Source of the DNA: Isoetes taiwanensis
Lineage: Eukaryota; Streptophyta; Lycopodiopsida; Isoetales; Isoetaceae
Direction: 5' to 3'
Assembly: GCA_021234155.1 (NCBI GenBank)
Contig: JAJEKV010000030.1
Span: 16,608,003 to 16,672,002 of the forward strand
Length of the DNA stretch: 64,000 bases
A model generated the notes under the pieces. It did not search any database. It had not been told where the DNA came from and saw only the letters and a list, made by a program, of their open reading frames with translations. Positions 50,403 through 61,787 of the stretch are shown piece after piece (the stretch's first letter is position 1; every line of letters begins with the position of its first letter). The position numbers were made by a program, and so were the translations under genes.

Positions 50403-51853
50403 AAGGAGAACAACATTCAGATCATTATCCTGCTATCACGATGGCATGAGTAATGTAAGAAACAAGCAATGCCTACAAGTAAGGTTTCCCTTTTTGTTCC
50501 AAGGAGACACATATGTATGCCCTCGATTCTATCATTACTATGGGCTCAGTTTTGAGGAAGTCAACATGGACGCTTCCTCGTTTAGAAAATGTATGGAATC
50601 GACCGAAGTGCCTAAGGGATGCTAAGATGAAGGTAAGACTTCATCCATGATGTTGTATTGCCTGAGGATCAACACGCGATCCTAAGGTGCAAATAAATCT
50701 GTTGCAAGATTTTTCACCGGAAAGAAGCTGCGCAGATAATAACTCGATGAGATGCTTGCATATGGAGCTGCTGTTCAAGCAGTGCTGCATATGGAATAAC
50801 ATGTTTTCTCACTTATTCGAGCAATCCACTTATGTATTGATTCAAGTTTACTTAGTGACATTTCTTTTGTGCATGTTAAGAAACAAAAGGAAACACTTAA
50901 CTGATAAGAGATGCTTAATTATACCTATTGTTTCCCCATAACAATATCTATGAATTTAGGGCAGTCCAAGCACAAGAAGAAAAGGGATCCAAGAAAGAAT
51001 CAATCACACTACACAATAAAGTGTTAAACATGTATATTTCTAATGACCTTACTAAAAGCAAATGATCTCATCATGTTCATTGTGATAATGAACACAAAAT
51101 TTGTGAAAGATCATGAAAAAAAAAAAACTCCGTGAAAAAACATCATGGAGAGACATCAAAGCAGGGTTCATACAAGGTACCGGATGATCCAAAATCGCCA
51201 TAAATAAGCATGAGGTGCTCATTTGCTTCCTCTAACCCCACCAAATTCTCTATCTAGGTTGCAAACAAGTATTTCCTTCAATACCGCTTCTTCTTCCCGC
51301 TTCAGAAGCAAAAATCACGTAATCCTCATTTCATATATATCCAATCATCATTTTAACGGCGCCGCTTATGTGCTCCGGGGTACACTAAACAATGGTGTTC
51401 CATTTTAGACCTTTTGTTTCCAATCTTTCTACCATAAGATTTGCCCAAGTAAACTTCTAAGTGTATTAATAATATCAAAGCATCTTCTAATTCCTGCCTA
51501 AAGTTCATGCACTTTGATTGTATATTAATAAATAAATATAATCCACAACATCTCCTAAAATGCAACCTCATGTATCCTATCAGTTGTGAAAGTATAGTCA
51601 GAGGATAAGAATCCATAGTGTCCTTTATTGTGACAAAATGAACCACCCCATTATGCAGGTAATCGCTTCTTTGCACCATTCGCAAATTCTCCACGATCAT
51701 AACACCATCACTAGAGATTGTTGTTTGAAAGCCACAAGGCCTGACCAGCGCTTCACACCGTAATCATATAACCGCCACAAAAGTGGTATCCTACAATCCG
51801 TAGACTTGCATTCACAAAGGCCCCTTTGAAGCCCTTCCCACAAGAAATCACAA
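50403..51853. other. No recognisable gene
   Basis: Plus-strand frames at 50,389-50,625 and 50,687-50,941, and minus-strand frames of 115 and 71 codons at 51,353-51,700 and 51,697-51,912, lack recognised domains. The minus-strand frames lie just downstream of the 172-codon ORF and could be decayed continuations of it. Confidence 0.4.
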
Positions 51854-52372
51854 CTACTTTGAGTACTCCAAAACCTCTTGTCGCCATGATTCCGCATGCA
51901 TATGCAATGCAACTATACAAGTAATCAACAAGCCTGCAAGATGGAGCTTTGGGTAAGAATTTAGACTTAACCGTAAGGGGATTCGTGAACCTGGGCTGCC
52001 ACTCAAGTAGCCGGCCATGTACCCACGCAAACGGTGGCCGCTAGAGAATTCAAAACCGCCATAGCCTAAGGATTTGAGAAGGAAAGCAGCCCACTCTTTA
52101 GGGACTGGATGAGATGAGGGCCACTTCGCGCTTGCCTGTGGACCGACGGAAGAAAAATGAACTGTGGCTCTCAGGTCAAACACGAAAGTATTTGTCCGTA
52201 ATAAATCTCGCATCATGTTTTGCAAACTATGGCAGCTCGAGCTAGGCTTCGTCAAATGGCAGCCATGATAAGACATGCGTACCCATATTGCGGATCCATC
52301 GTGGATTTGGGTTTGGGTTTGCCCTTTGTAATTTTCAAGAATAGAACAGAGGAGTAGAATCGAACGGAGCAA
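51854..52372 (-). CDS. Hypothetical 172-codon ORF, the longest in the window
   Basis: The frame starts with MLRSILLLCSILEN, which is hydrophobic and could be a weak signal-like start. It continues through SVGPQASAKWPSSHPVPKEW, AAFLLKSLGYGGFEFSSGHR and MAGYLSGSPGSRIPLRLSLN to WRQEVLEYSK. The composition (Ser, Pro, Gly, Leu) looks more protein-like than most frames here, but I recognise no family. A further minus-strand frame at 52,515-52,727 (IDLQDNEVGRIHAVARKREG; GPSLGKVNYACRKISHFIHG) lies upstream in the same direction and might be another exon or leader. The ORF sits between the two palindromic GGAAACCC arrays (49.9 and 52.9 kb), so it could be cargo of an element. Confidence 0.3.
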   Translation of the reverse strand: MLRSILLLCSILENYKGQTQTQIHDGSAIWVRMSYHGCHLTKPSSSCHSLQNMMRDLLRTNTFVFDLRATVHFSSVGPQASAKWPSSHPVPKEWAAFLLKSLGYGGFEFSSGHRLRGYMAGYLSGSPGSRIPLRLSLNSYPKLHLAGLLITCIVALHMHAESWRQEVLEYSK

Positions 52373-52865
52373 GAGAACAAATCAGTATTACCAAGAGCTT
52401 GAATCGGGATGCCTAAAAATATGACAAAGATGAAATGAAACCAAATGAAACCCGAGGCGTGAGCGTAAAAATTAGCTTACTTTAAGCGTTTTGTAACACT
52501 TGGGGTAATACCTGTTAAATAGAATCAGAGTAAAGAGAATCGGCCTCACCACTGTTTCCATGTATAAAATGAGAAATTTTTCTACAAGCGTAGTTAACTT
52601 TTCCTAAAGAGGGCCCTAACTCCCGCCTCAATCTTCTATAAACTCTCAACTGAGTCAATCCTTCCCTCTTCCTCGCCACCGCATGTATCCGTCCTACTTC
52701 GTTGTCCTGCAGATCAATCCGGGCCAACGTAGGATCCGGGCTTGAGGAGAGGGAAGAAAAAAAGCTACTTTTCTCTTGAATAGGCTATTATTAGAGCCGT
52801 AGAAATTTAAGGTTAGGCAATATTAATTAACTGGTTGCATCGTAAATTCAAAATTATAATAATAT

Positions 52866-52975
52866 TTTTATGGAAACCCCTTCCTGGAGTTTTGAATTTG
52901 AAACCCCTTCTCGGTTTTGGAAATTCTAAGGGGTTTCCATATTAGAACCCTAAGGGTTTCCACTCAATTTATAAA
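52866..52975. repeat. Second palindromic GGAAACCCC / AAGGGGTTTCC array
   Basis: GGAAACCCCTTCCTGG and GAAACCCCTTCTCGG on the left, then TAAGGGGTTTCCATATTAG and CCTAAGGGTTTCCACT on the right. This is the same inverted design and unit family as at 49,876-50,025. The two arrays bracket a 2.8-kb segment. Confidence 0.75.
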
Positions 52976-54244
52976 ATAAATCCCCACCTGGGGAGATAGT
53001 GGGAGCCGGATCTGCATCAAGGCAAGAAGTAGCTGGGCCACTCTCCCAAAAGATCTTGCTGTGGTGCACCGATGTATGTGTGTTGCTCAAACCATTGTTG
53101 TCAGTGAATTGAAAGGGCAAAGCTTCTTTTATAAACGCAAGAGAGCAATATGGTTATAATGGACCAGCAAAGATTATTTGTAATCAACTTCGCCTTTAAG
53201 GTTCGCTCTAAAGCTCTTTCGACATTTTGTATCATTCCTAATTATCAGGCCAATTTGAAGGTCAAGGAGTCTTTTGATTTCATTCTTCTGCTTAAAGCTC
53301 TCTTTGATAAAAGCTCCATGTCATGATTACTATAGAAATTTTATTCATGCCGCCCGATGAATCTTGTTGATCCGTATTATATCAGGCTTACTTTTGTTGC
53401 TTTTATTTGTAACACATATTTACTATTGTATGATAGAAAATGTAAAGGAAGACCTCCTCCTCTTTTTATTCTTCCTAAGTACTATTAGCATCATATGTGC
53501 GATACTCCATATAAAGTAACAAGATTTGTGCGTATGCTTTAAAAGTAGCCTTGACTAAAGAATTTCTTATGATGCGTGATCCTGCATAGACTAGGACCGG
53601 CGAGATATTTTATCATGCCCACCTAGCAATTTTTTTGGCTGGAGCAGCCTACCGTCGCACTAGTTTAGTCTTTGTTTCATTGTGCGGCACACGAGATTAG
53701 CAAACGACATTGGGTGCACCGAAGCCCAGGCAATTTGTGCTGCATTTTTCCATTTTATGAGAACAATTTACCAAACTAAACCATTGGCTTCATTCTCAGA
53801 GCTCATCCAATCGACAATGCACATCGGCATGGTTTCTAACTGGAAAGTCGAAAGCAAGAACAGCAAGAAATCAAATGCGTATTTTTACCTTTTCCTTCAT
53901 CGATTTTACCCCTCGTGATTCCGCTGATGACCAGATTCGGCTTCTATCTTACCTTGCATTCGGGGAGCGCTGCATCGAAGCCCACGAAGCCCAGTTGATG
54001 TTTTTCCTCATGAGGTGCCAGTATGCCTACTGCTGTTGTTATTCTCACAGTCTGCCACACCTTTTCCTCGCTGTAAAACAGCCCGGCCTTTCCTTATACA
54101 GATGGCTTTTAGAGGTTCAGAGCAAAGGTCTTCCAAAGATTCATTCATGGTATTGTGCACTTTAAAGGTTCTTACTAAGGGGACTTGCCTATGCATGTTT
54201 TTGACGAGTAAGGTCAGCTTTGAAGATCTATGATTAGCCCTGTG
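52976..54244. other. No firmly recognisable gene; open plus-strand frames
   Basis: A plus-strand frame at 53,682-53,918 reads AQAICAAFFHFMRTIYQTKP then LASFSELIQSTMHIG, and a neighbouring frame at 53,875-54,165 overlaps it. The first has a faint look of the hAT-transposase segment where a small domain precedes PF..V....F..L, but it is too weak to name. Nothing else is recognised. Confidence 0.35.
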
Positions 54245-55335
54245 AGTTACCATGCAAAATGCTACAACATGATGCTTTTTAATGGTTTTCCCCATGGTTG
54301 ACATAGTTCGTCTTTCATGGTGCATATGGATCAATCCCCATTTAAAAACAAGGTATACCCATGAGTAAATATGTCATGCCTAAAATCGCACGTGCTCAAT
54401 TCAACCTATCATAGCAGACAATATATGTGGAGACTACAAGGACTCCGCTTTACTTCAACACATTATCTAATGCTCAAACAATGGTTTTTGATCATGTAAA
54501 ACAGCCCTGGGCCTGAATGGGATGAGTATGACCAAATATCATTGGACATTGCACCTTGGCACCTAGGGTCTGATATGTGCAACATTATCCACTTAATGTT
54601 GCAATTTGTTTCTCCAAGCACTATATACCATTGACAAATGCATACATAATTAAGGAAGTATCAAGTTGTAGACCCATTGGCAAGGGATTGAACTTTAACT
54701 CGCTTTTTACCATTACAACGGGATACAATTGTAAATTTTATCCCTTAGTCACCTTAAGTCCAGATCACATTTTGTGCAATAGAATATGTCAAGGGGGAAT
54801 CCAACAAGGGACTTTCTAATTGACTCATCAGTGTAACATTGCCATGCTAAAGTTACAACCCATGTGGAACCATGGGTGATAGATGTACACTCTCATGGTA
54901 TCAAGGGGTTAAATTCTGACATAGGCAAGAATATAGCCTTGCTTTATTTTCTCAAGGGACTACTTTCATATTCCATCCCTCACTAATATGAGGTCCAGAT
55001 ATATGCCACTTTGGCCAGTGATTAAATATTAGCTTGGATCTGCTCTTAAGCTCTATCATACTAACATGGAAATACCCTTTATTTTCGATCCCTAATTCAT
55101 TTAAGTTCCGGACAAATGTCAGAATTTCACTACTATAGGCTACAGATTTTGGCAAACAGCGTAAATGCTACAACATGTGATGCTTTTATTGGCTTTCTCT
55201 TAGGGTAAAAGATGTTCTCACTTCATGGTGCATCAAGGGTTTGAATCCTTGGCATAGGCGAAAAAATATCCTTGCCTTAATCTCAATAGAACTACTATTC
55301 ACATTGCATATAAAAATATATAGGGTAATTCTTGA
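54245..55335. repeat. Diverged repeats with CATCAAGGGTTTGAATCC-type units
   Basis: AAATGCTACAACATG.TGATGCTTTT occurs near 54,257 and 55,165. The unit TCATGGT...ATCAAGGG.TT.AATCCTTGGCATAGGC..A.A.TA..CTTGC occurs near 54,895 and 55,223, with a rougher version near 54,318. The GGTTTGAATCC phrase resembles a tRNA B box, so these might be eroded SINE pieces. That is only a suggestion. Confidence 0.5.
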
Positions 55336-55629
55336 GCAAAATTGGGCAACGTAAGGAGCCAAGTGACTTCCACAATAGCAAATAAACGGTTGGTTCTAAC
55401 CAATGGTTAAAACATGTGACTTATTAGGTCATGTGGAAAGTTATCAAGCTATCTATTGGGCACGAATATAAATATGTGTAAGGCTAGCATAAGAAACTAG
55501 AGGCTAAGTCAACTTGATGAAATTGAGAATTTGACCATAGATTGACCGGGACGGTATTCTGGACTTCCACCAAACGTACAACCACATCGCCTAAGGGACG
55601 ATAGAAACTTGCACCGCAGAAACATACTA

Positions 55630-55795
55630 AAATTGGAACATTCTAAGGGAATCTCACAAAATCTAATAGAATCTAAGGAATTTTTATAAAATCTTACAAC
55701 ATGCACTGTAGGAACATGCACTGTAGGAACATGCACCATAGGAACATGCTCCGTAGGACGTGCTAAATTTCTTGTATATGTATGTATATATATTA

Positions 55796-55833
<38 letters not shown>

Positions 55834-55860
55834 CTTCTATACTCTACTCTATATATGTTC
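55630..55860. repeat. Half foldback copy: short GAATCT run, GTAGGAACATGC arm, TATC microsatellite
   Basis: A short GAATCT run (55,645-55,695) is followed by tandem GTAGGAACATGCAC units, then GTAGGACGTGCTAAATTTCT and TGTATATGTATGTATATA. This is the left arm also seen at 57,060-57,118. Instead of a long TA core, it leads into (ATCT)n at about 55,797-55,832 and a TACTCTACTC tail. No right arm follows. Confidence 0.8.
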
Positions 55861-56215
55861 TTATGTTTGTCGCGCTTATCCGACCGTCCGTTCGAGATCC
55901 GACGGCTCACGTGGCTTTGGGACGTATCCTACGGCCCAGATGGCTTGGGAGTTTATATATAATTCGTATAGACACGATCCTACGGTCCAGGTTGATTTGA
56001 TCCTGATCGTCGGTCTGAGATCCCACGGCTCACGTTGCTTTGGGACACATCCTACGGTCTACATGACTTTGGGACACATCCTACGGTCTACATGACTTTG
56101 GGAATTATATGTAATAGATCCTATGGCTCATGTTGCGTGAGATCTCGACCCTTGATCGAGTCCAAGATCCTACGGCCCAAGTTGAATGCTCATCCCTTAG
56201 GAAAAGGCTTTTAAA
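55861..56215. repeat. CCTACGG / CACGGCTCACG tandem repeats
   Basis: GACACATCCTACGGTCTACATGACTTTGGG occurs as two nearly identical units of about 28 bp (56,044-56,100). Looser versions (GGGACGTATCCTACGGCCCA, GATCCTACGGTCCAGG, GAGATCCCACGGCTCACG) surround them. This is locally CpG-rich sequence without a gene. Confidence 0.75.
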
Positions 56216-56224
56216 ATTTTTATA

Positions 56225-56298
56225 TTGTGTGGGGGATTCGAACCCTGGCCATTGACCCCTCAACCCCCTATTCTAACCACTAGACCAAGCATTAATTC
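56225..56298 (-). repeat. tRNA-derived SINE-like head
   Basis: On the minus strand, GCTTGGTCTAGTGGTTAGAA contains a good A box (TGGTCTAGTGG), and about 30 bp later GGTTCGAATCC is a perfect B box. The anticodon and T stems do not pair properly, so this is not a functional tRNA gene. It looks like a polymerase III promoter remnant of a SINE or a degenerate tRNA relic. The body after the B box (ACACAATATAAAAATTTTAA) is AT-rich. Confidence 0.5.
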
Positions 56299-56369
56299 CA
56301 TAAACAAATTATGTTTCAAATATACTTAAGGGTAATGTTCCCATTAAGTTAAAATAGACGATAACATTC

Positions 56370-57059
56370 TAGCTAGTTCAAGAAGGTTCTAGAATGTTCT
56401 AGAAGGCTCTAGAAAGTTCTAGATCTTCTAGAAAGTTCTAGAACATAAGAGAATCTAGAGGGGATCTAAGAAAATTCTTCCATAAAGTTCCAAATTGTTC
56501 TAATAAGTTTTAGAATGTTCTAGAATGTAGGGGAATCTACGGGAATGTAAGGAAATCTAGGGAAATACTTCCAGAAAGTTCTAGAATATATTGAAAGTCT
56601 TAGAATGTTCCAGAAAGTCTTAGAATGTTCTAAAAAGTTATAGAATGTAAAGGAATCCAGAAGAATTTAATAAAATGTAAGAAAATCTTATAAAATGTAA
56701 GAGAATCTAGGAAAATATTTACAAGCCTAAGGGGATCTCTTAAAATCTGGGGGATCTAAAGGAATCTTCATAAAATCTAAGGGAATCTAAGAAAATGTTG
56801 ATGAAATCTTAGAGTATCTAAGGGAATCTTTATAGAATCTCTTTGAATCTCATGTAATGTAAGGGAACCTAGGGCAATCTCATAAAATCTAAATGAATCT
56901 AAGAGAATCTAAGGGGATCTTCATAGAATCTTGGAGAATCTAGGGAAATCTAATAAAATCTAGAGGGAATCTTATAAAATTTAGAAAAATGCTCAAGAAC
57001 CCTCTAAGAGAACCTTGGTAGAATCTTAGAGAATCTATCAAGAGATTCTTTTACAAGAA
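56370..57059 (+). repeat. GAATCT array (copy G) starting with a GAA/TTC half-site run
   Basis: 56,377-56,443 is a run of alternating GAA and TTC triplets spaced by two bases (TTCaaGAAggTTCtaGAAtg, then TTCtaGAAggCTCtaGAAag and so on). A single one-base phase slip occurs near 56,424. More TTCTAGAA-type units follow up to 56,650, then GAATCTAAGG and GGGAATCTTCATA units up to 57,050. This is the left array of the foldback at 57 kb. Confidence 0.9.
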
Positions 57060-57300
<241 letters not shown>

Positions 57301-58140
57301 TGCATTTTTCAAGATTGCAAAGATTACCTCAAGATTCCTCTAGTGTAGATTTCCAAAGATTTTATAAAGATTCCCTTAGAATCTCGTAGGTCCCCTTAGA
57401 TTTCATGAGACTTCGTTAGGTTTTATGGGATTCCCTTAGATTCTATGAAGATTCCTTTGGATTACCTGAGGTTCCCTTTGATTTTATGAGATTTCGTTAG
57501 ATTCCTTTAGATTTTATGAAATTGCCTTGGATTCTAGGCCTAAGGTTTTACCCAAAAATAATTTTTGCTAGGGTTTTGTTTCGATATTCAAATAAGCTCG
57601 TATATGCTGCTTCATACGGATTTGATGGCATTTTTAATTCCTCTTGATGGAATTGTTATGGTATGCTTATTTGAGTGTCGTGTGCATGTGTTGTCTAAGA
57701 ATGGGTTTCAGAGAAATTTGCGACAAGATTCTCCTAGATCCCATTAAGATTCTCTAAGACTATTTAACATTCCGTAAACTAGATTTCTTGAAGATTCCCC
57801 TAACTATGAAGATCCCCCCCCAAAATTCTACAAGAAGTGCCTTTGCTTTTATAAGATTTCCGTAGGGTTCTCAAGATTCCTCTAGATTCGTTGAGATTTT
57901 ATCAGGCTTCTCTTAGATTTCCAAATTGCTATAGATTTTAAAAACTCTAATATTCTTTTAAGATTCTATGGATTTTCTCCTAGATTCTTTAAGATTCCAC
58001 GAAGCTTCCCTTACATTCCTTAGGATTCTAGAAAGATTCTTTTGCAAGGTTCTCTTAGAAAGTTTACACAATTGCTCGAGCTTTTGTCAAAATTTGCCTA
58101 GATTCATTAAGCTTGCTTGGAGTTTCTTGGATTCCTCAAG
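57301..58140 (-). repeat. AGATTC array (copy H), right arm array
   Basis: Units such as AGATTCCCTTAGATT, GATTCCTCTAG and AAGATTCCTTTGGATT run to about 58,140, interrupted at about 57,540-57,715 by non-repeat sequence. This mirrors the GAATCT array on the left of the TA core and completes the foldback-like arrangement. Confidence 0.85.
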
Positions 58141-58730
58141 AGAACTTCTATGGTGTAGAGCTTGTGAGAGAGCTTGTTTTTTCTGTGAAATTATTCATAG
58201 GTTATTTAGTTTATAGAGGGTGTAAAAGTTTGTTTGAGTAAGCGCACAAGTTTGTAGGTTATTTAGTGTAAAAGTTTGTTTGATGAACAATTGAGGTTAT
58301 GAAGTGTAAAAAGAAGTTGTGCATGGCCGGATTAGGGGCATGTTAGTAATTGTTTAAGTTTTTGTTTTTGCTTAATTACTTATGGGTCGGATTAGGGGCA
58401 TGTTAGTAATTTGTAAGAATACAAAGGCTTTTAGGGAAACATAAAAAACAGAGGTATTTTTAAGGTTTTCTCTATTTTTTTAAATGCACTTTTTTGTGTC
58501 TTGTTATACCTTAACCTGAGACATATGGCATCCCTAACAGAGGGTTACTTTCATAATGATTGTACAACAAATAACAAACAGTAGCTTAATGTTAGATGAA
58601 GATCAAGCAAAGTTGATTTATTTCTCCACAAAACTATGCAATAGTTTAAACTACAAAATATTCTGGTCCATGTGTATGGGCAATACAATCGCATGAATTG
58701 GAGGGTTGCCCATCATATTTTCCATGCGAA
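58141..58730. other. No gene; small direct repeat
   Basis: CGGATTAGGGGCATGTTAGT occurs twice, at about 58,329 and 58,388, and TTTGTAGGTTATTTAGTG-type phrases recur at about 58,195 and 58,250. No coding unit is recognised. Confidence 0.5.
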
Positions 58731-59679
58731 TTATATCCAACATTTCTCAAATATGAGCTCATGGATCTGTTGCTGCTGACATTCCAAATAATCCTGTATT
58801 TTGTACATGTTTTCAAAGCATAGACAATCTGTTAATGATTGGTTTTGTTGCATTCGTCCTGACATTCCTCATAATCCTGCATTCTTTCCTGTTGACAACA
58901 TCCATTTGCATCTGCAATTTAATTATCTGGTAATGCACCAGTCTGCCTTTTTTCAAATTTCCGAAATGCAGTCTATAATTATTTTATCTTGCTCCAACTG
59001 CATATCCATATGCTGGATTAGATCTTTCATCTGACATATAAATTTGCAAAGTTAGACATCAAAACCAAATGGTGATAACTCGCTAGCTCCACTACTCCAT
59101 CTCCATTTTCAGTTTGAAATCTGAAGAACAACAAATGGTCTCATTTTATCTAGAAAATGGGCTCACTTGAATGCCTGCTTGCTGCATAAATAGGAATCCT
59201 TATATGAGCTTCAAGAAACCATGTTGTGCAAGTAAATTTTGAAAATTTTGATGCTTATCTGTTGTAGAATACTCCGTTGAGGCACAATATAATGATAAAT
59301 AACTGTACTGAGTCAGAGATATTTCTGTTGCTGGTAAACTGCGCCAACAAATCTGGAAAAGAATGTGCTTTATTTGTTAATCTGCAGAAATATATAAGCT
59401 ACCGTCTATGTAGAAAATATTAGCTCTCAAATTTTGGCAGTGCATCAGCCGTATAAGATGAAGAATTGCATCCCTTTCTTCAACCAATAATGGTCCTAAT
59501 GTTTATCCATCAACAAAGGATGGTTTAGCCAACGAATATATCCCAGACTCTTTCCACACAGTATACCACAGAAATACATAGTATATCACAGAATGTAGAA
59601 GCTGGGGTGCTACCTGAACATATTCCATCACTCTGGCAATATGAATAAAAAGATGGGGGATATCATTTCCTGACCGAGC
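58731..59679 (-). CDS. Candidate minus-strand exons, one sharply defined
   Basis: Exon 59,614-59,679 (66 bp, 22 codons) starts after TTGGACAG, reads ARSGNDIPHLFIHIARVMEY then VQ, and ends CAG|GTAGCA, with no frameshift. A second piece begins at 59,030 after TATGTCAG and reads MKDLIQHMDMQLEQDKIII, ending at a TGA near 58,955; its heptad-like pattern suggests a coiled coil. Below it are two related QDYxECQ stretches (MQDYEECQDEC near 58,890-58,857 and IQDYLECQQQQIHELIFEK near 58,799-58,745), possibly a duplicated exon. I do not recognise the protein. The absence of frameshifts in the first exon makes it one of the better candidates for genuine coding sequence. Confidence 0.4.
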
Positions 59680-61261
59680 CTGTCCAATGTGCAAAAGACA
59701 TTTGTTACCTTGTCATGCAAACTCCAATCCAATCTGAAAGGGAAAAGGTGCCTTAGTTAAACCCTGTAAGAATTCAAATTTTATTTATACATCTTTTTCT
59801 CCAGAGCTTAGATCAAACAACCTATATCTCTGTCAAAGCCTAAGAACTTCAAATATCATGAATCCAAGCCACATTTATTTTCAAATAATATATCACACAG
59901 TGCCATAAGACATTTTGCACATGTTTCCCTCAGAAGCCAATCCTTGAGAATGACCTCGATCCATCATATTCAGCAAAATAAAATAAGAAAATCATAGATT
60001 GTCATACAAAGTTCTGCATACGGATAACTTGTATCCACCTTGCTTAAGATCTTGCAAGAGGCTGCTGCAACAAGAACAAAAGCAGATCTACATAATACAA
60101 TGCAGGAAAGCTAGATATATAGAGTATATCGGCACAACTAGCGATGGCAGCACAATGGGCTACAACGATTTCTTCCCCCCAAAATATGGCCCAGCTACTT
60201 TTTCTATAAATGGAGCTGGCCATCGCCATGCCAGCATCTTTACCTATTTAGCATCTTTACCTATTTATGGCTTCAGATAAAAATAACATGGACGTTCAAC
60301 ATCTCATTCTCGCCGCTGTGCTCTGAAAGTAAAATCGGTGACAATTCCAGAAGCCCTTTAGCTCGAAACCAAAGGACCCAAATCTGAAACCAATAAATAT
60401 GCACAATGCCAAGTCTAAAAAAACCACAGACAAACAGAAAACACAAGAAGGAACATGAAAATAAAACGGCTGATTGTGATGGCGGACTTGTTTTAGCAGC
60501 CACATACAGGAAAATGCAAGACAGGCCCTTAAGCCAACCAAAGGGATCTGAGCCTCCTACAAACTGCAAAATAGTTCTGCTTGCAATAAGAACTATTGTG
60601 ATGCGGACAACTTCTGTCAAAATACCTGCAGATTACAACAATAGTGAGAAGCATGAGGCTGTCAATCTCAGGAACTTCCATTTTGAATTGAAACGGACAT
60701 ACATGCAAAAAATCATGCACAAATTTCTTCTCATCGGCATCAAAAGTGCAGAAGCTTGTTCCGCCCACAACCATCGCTATCAGGGGTCTCGAAATCACAG
60801 GTGGGTTGCAAAAAAACGCCATAGCATTGCATAACCGGGAGAGGCGCTCCCATAGCCGACTAAATAAGCCAAGCTCTGGCCGCCAAATGCAGAAAAGAGG
60901 AACCAGTGGCATGGCAGCGCTCCAGACCTAGCCCTGCTGCGATGCGAAGTAGGGGCAGCCAGCGACACACAGGGGCCGTCTTGCCATGCCTGCGCCATAT
61001 AATATCCGACTATAGGCTAATCAATAAAGCGCCAGAAGCCAAACTACAGTACAATCCAGCAAAAGAATGTGTTAGTGCAGTCGGTCTGCATGATCACCAG
61101 ACCGCCGAATCACAAAGAATGCCATTAACAGAGCCGAAGATCCAAAATTGAAAATATAGCCGCAATTAGAGCAGAGGCGAAGATTCAAAATATAGGCGCT
61201 CCCAGACGGAACCATCGCGCGAAATTGGATTTGGCGGCACACCATAGGTTTTATTAAATAG
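59680..61261. other. No firmly recognisable gene
   Basis: Open frames are denser here than elsewhere (142 codons plus at 60,406-60,834; 127 codons minus at 60,529-60,912; 115 codons minus at 60,273-60,620), and the sequence looks less corrupted. A plausible minus-strand donor (CTGCAG|GTATTT, about 60,626) lies in the 127-codon frame. This could be the 5' part of the minus-strand gene whose exons lie at 58.7-59.7 kb, but I cannot identify it. Confidence 0.35.
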
Positions 61262-61490
61262 GGCACTTGGAATGTTCTACAACTTTCTAGCAATGTTCTA
61301 GAATTTCAGCAACATTCGAACACATTCTAGAAGCCACCAGATGACCGCCAAGAACCTTCCAGAAGCCACCAGATCCGACGGCCGAGATCGCCTGGGAGCG
61401 AACGGACGGCCGGGATCTGGCGGCTGATATATAATAGAACTTTCCGGAAGCCACCACTAGAAATTACATATATATACTGATATATGTCGT
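61262..61490 (-). repeat. Inverted partner of the 48.1-48.4 kb repeat
   Basis: GTTCTACAACTTTCTAGC and GTTCTAGAATTTCAGCAAC phrases, then GAAGCCACCAGATGACCGCC, GAACCTTCCAGAAGCCACCA and a final CTTTCCGGAAGCCACCACTA, ending in TTACATATATATACTGATAT. This is the reverse-complement order of 48,125-48,395. Confidence 0.8.
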
Positions 61491-61787
61491 CGTAACAAGC
61501 GAACACGTAGCTACATATACTATTGGTGGAAACCTAACCTTTTTAAATCTAACAAAATAAAATTTTAAGATAAACTACATCTTTGCATGTTGGTAAGGTA
61601 TTAGTTATCGTAGCAGGTAAGGTATTACTAGTTATCATCATCGTATTATATACCTCATAGCTCAACGGATGTACCACAAAACATTGAACATTTTCATGGT
61701 GGTATATTTCATAACTTTAACGGGTGTAGCAAGTCAAATAAACCCCTATCCAGTTAAATAAACCCATGTATCAAGTGTACATGCATT

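Noticed and set aside
53682-53918. hAT transposase identification
   Set aside because: The F.ELIQ...G pattern is weak and no BED finger or hAT C-terminal dimerisation motif is visible.
56225-56298. Functional tRNA gene
   Set aside because: Promoter boxes are present, but the T stem and anticodon stem do not pair, so it is scored only as tRNA-derived.
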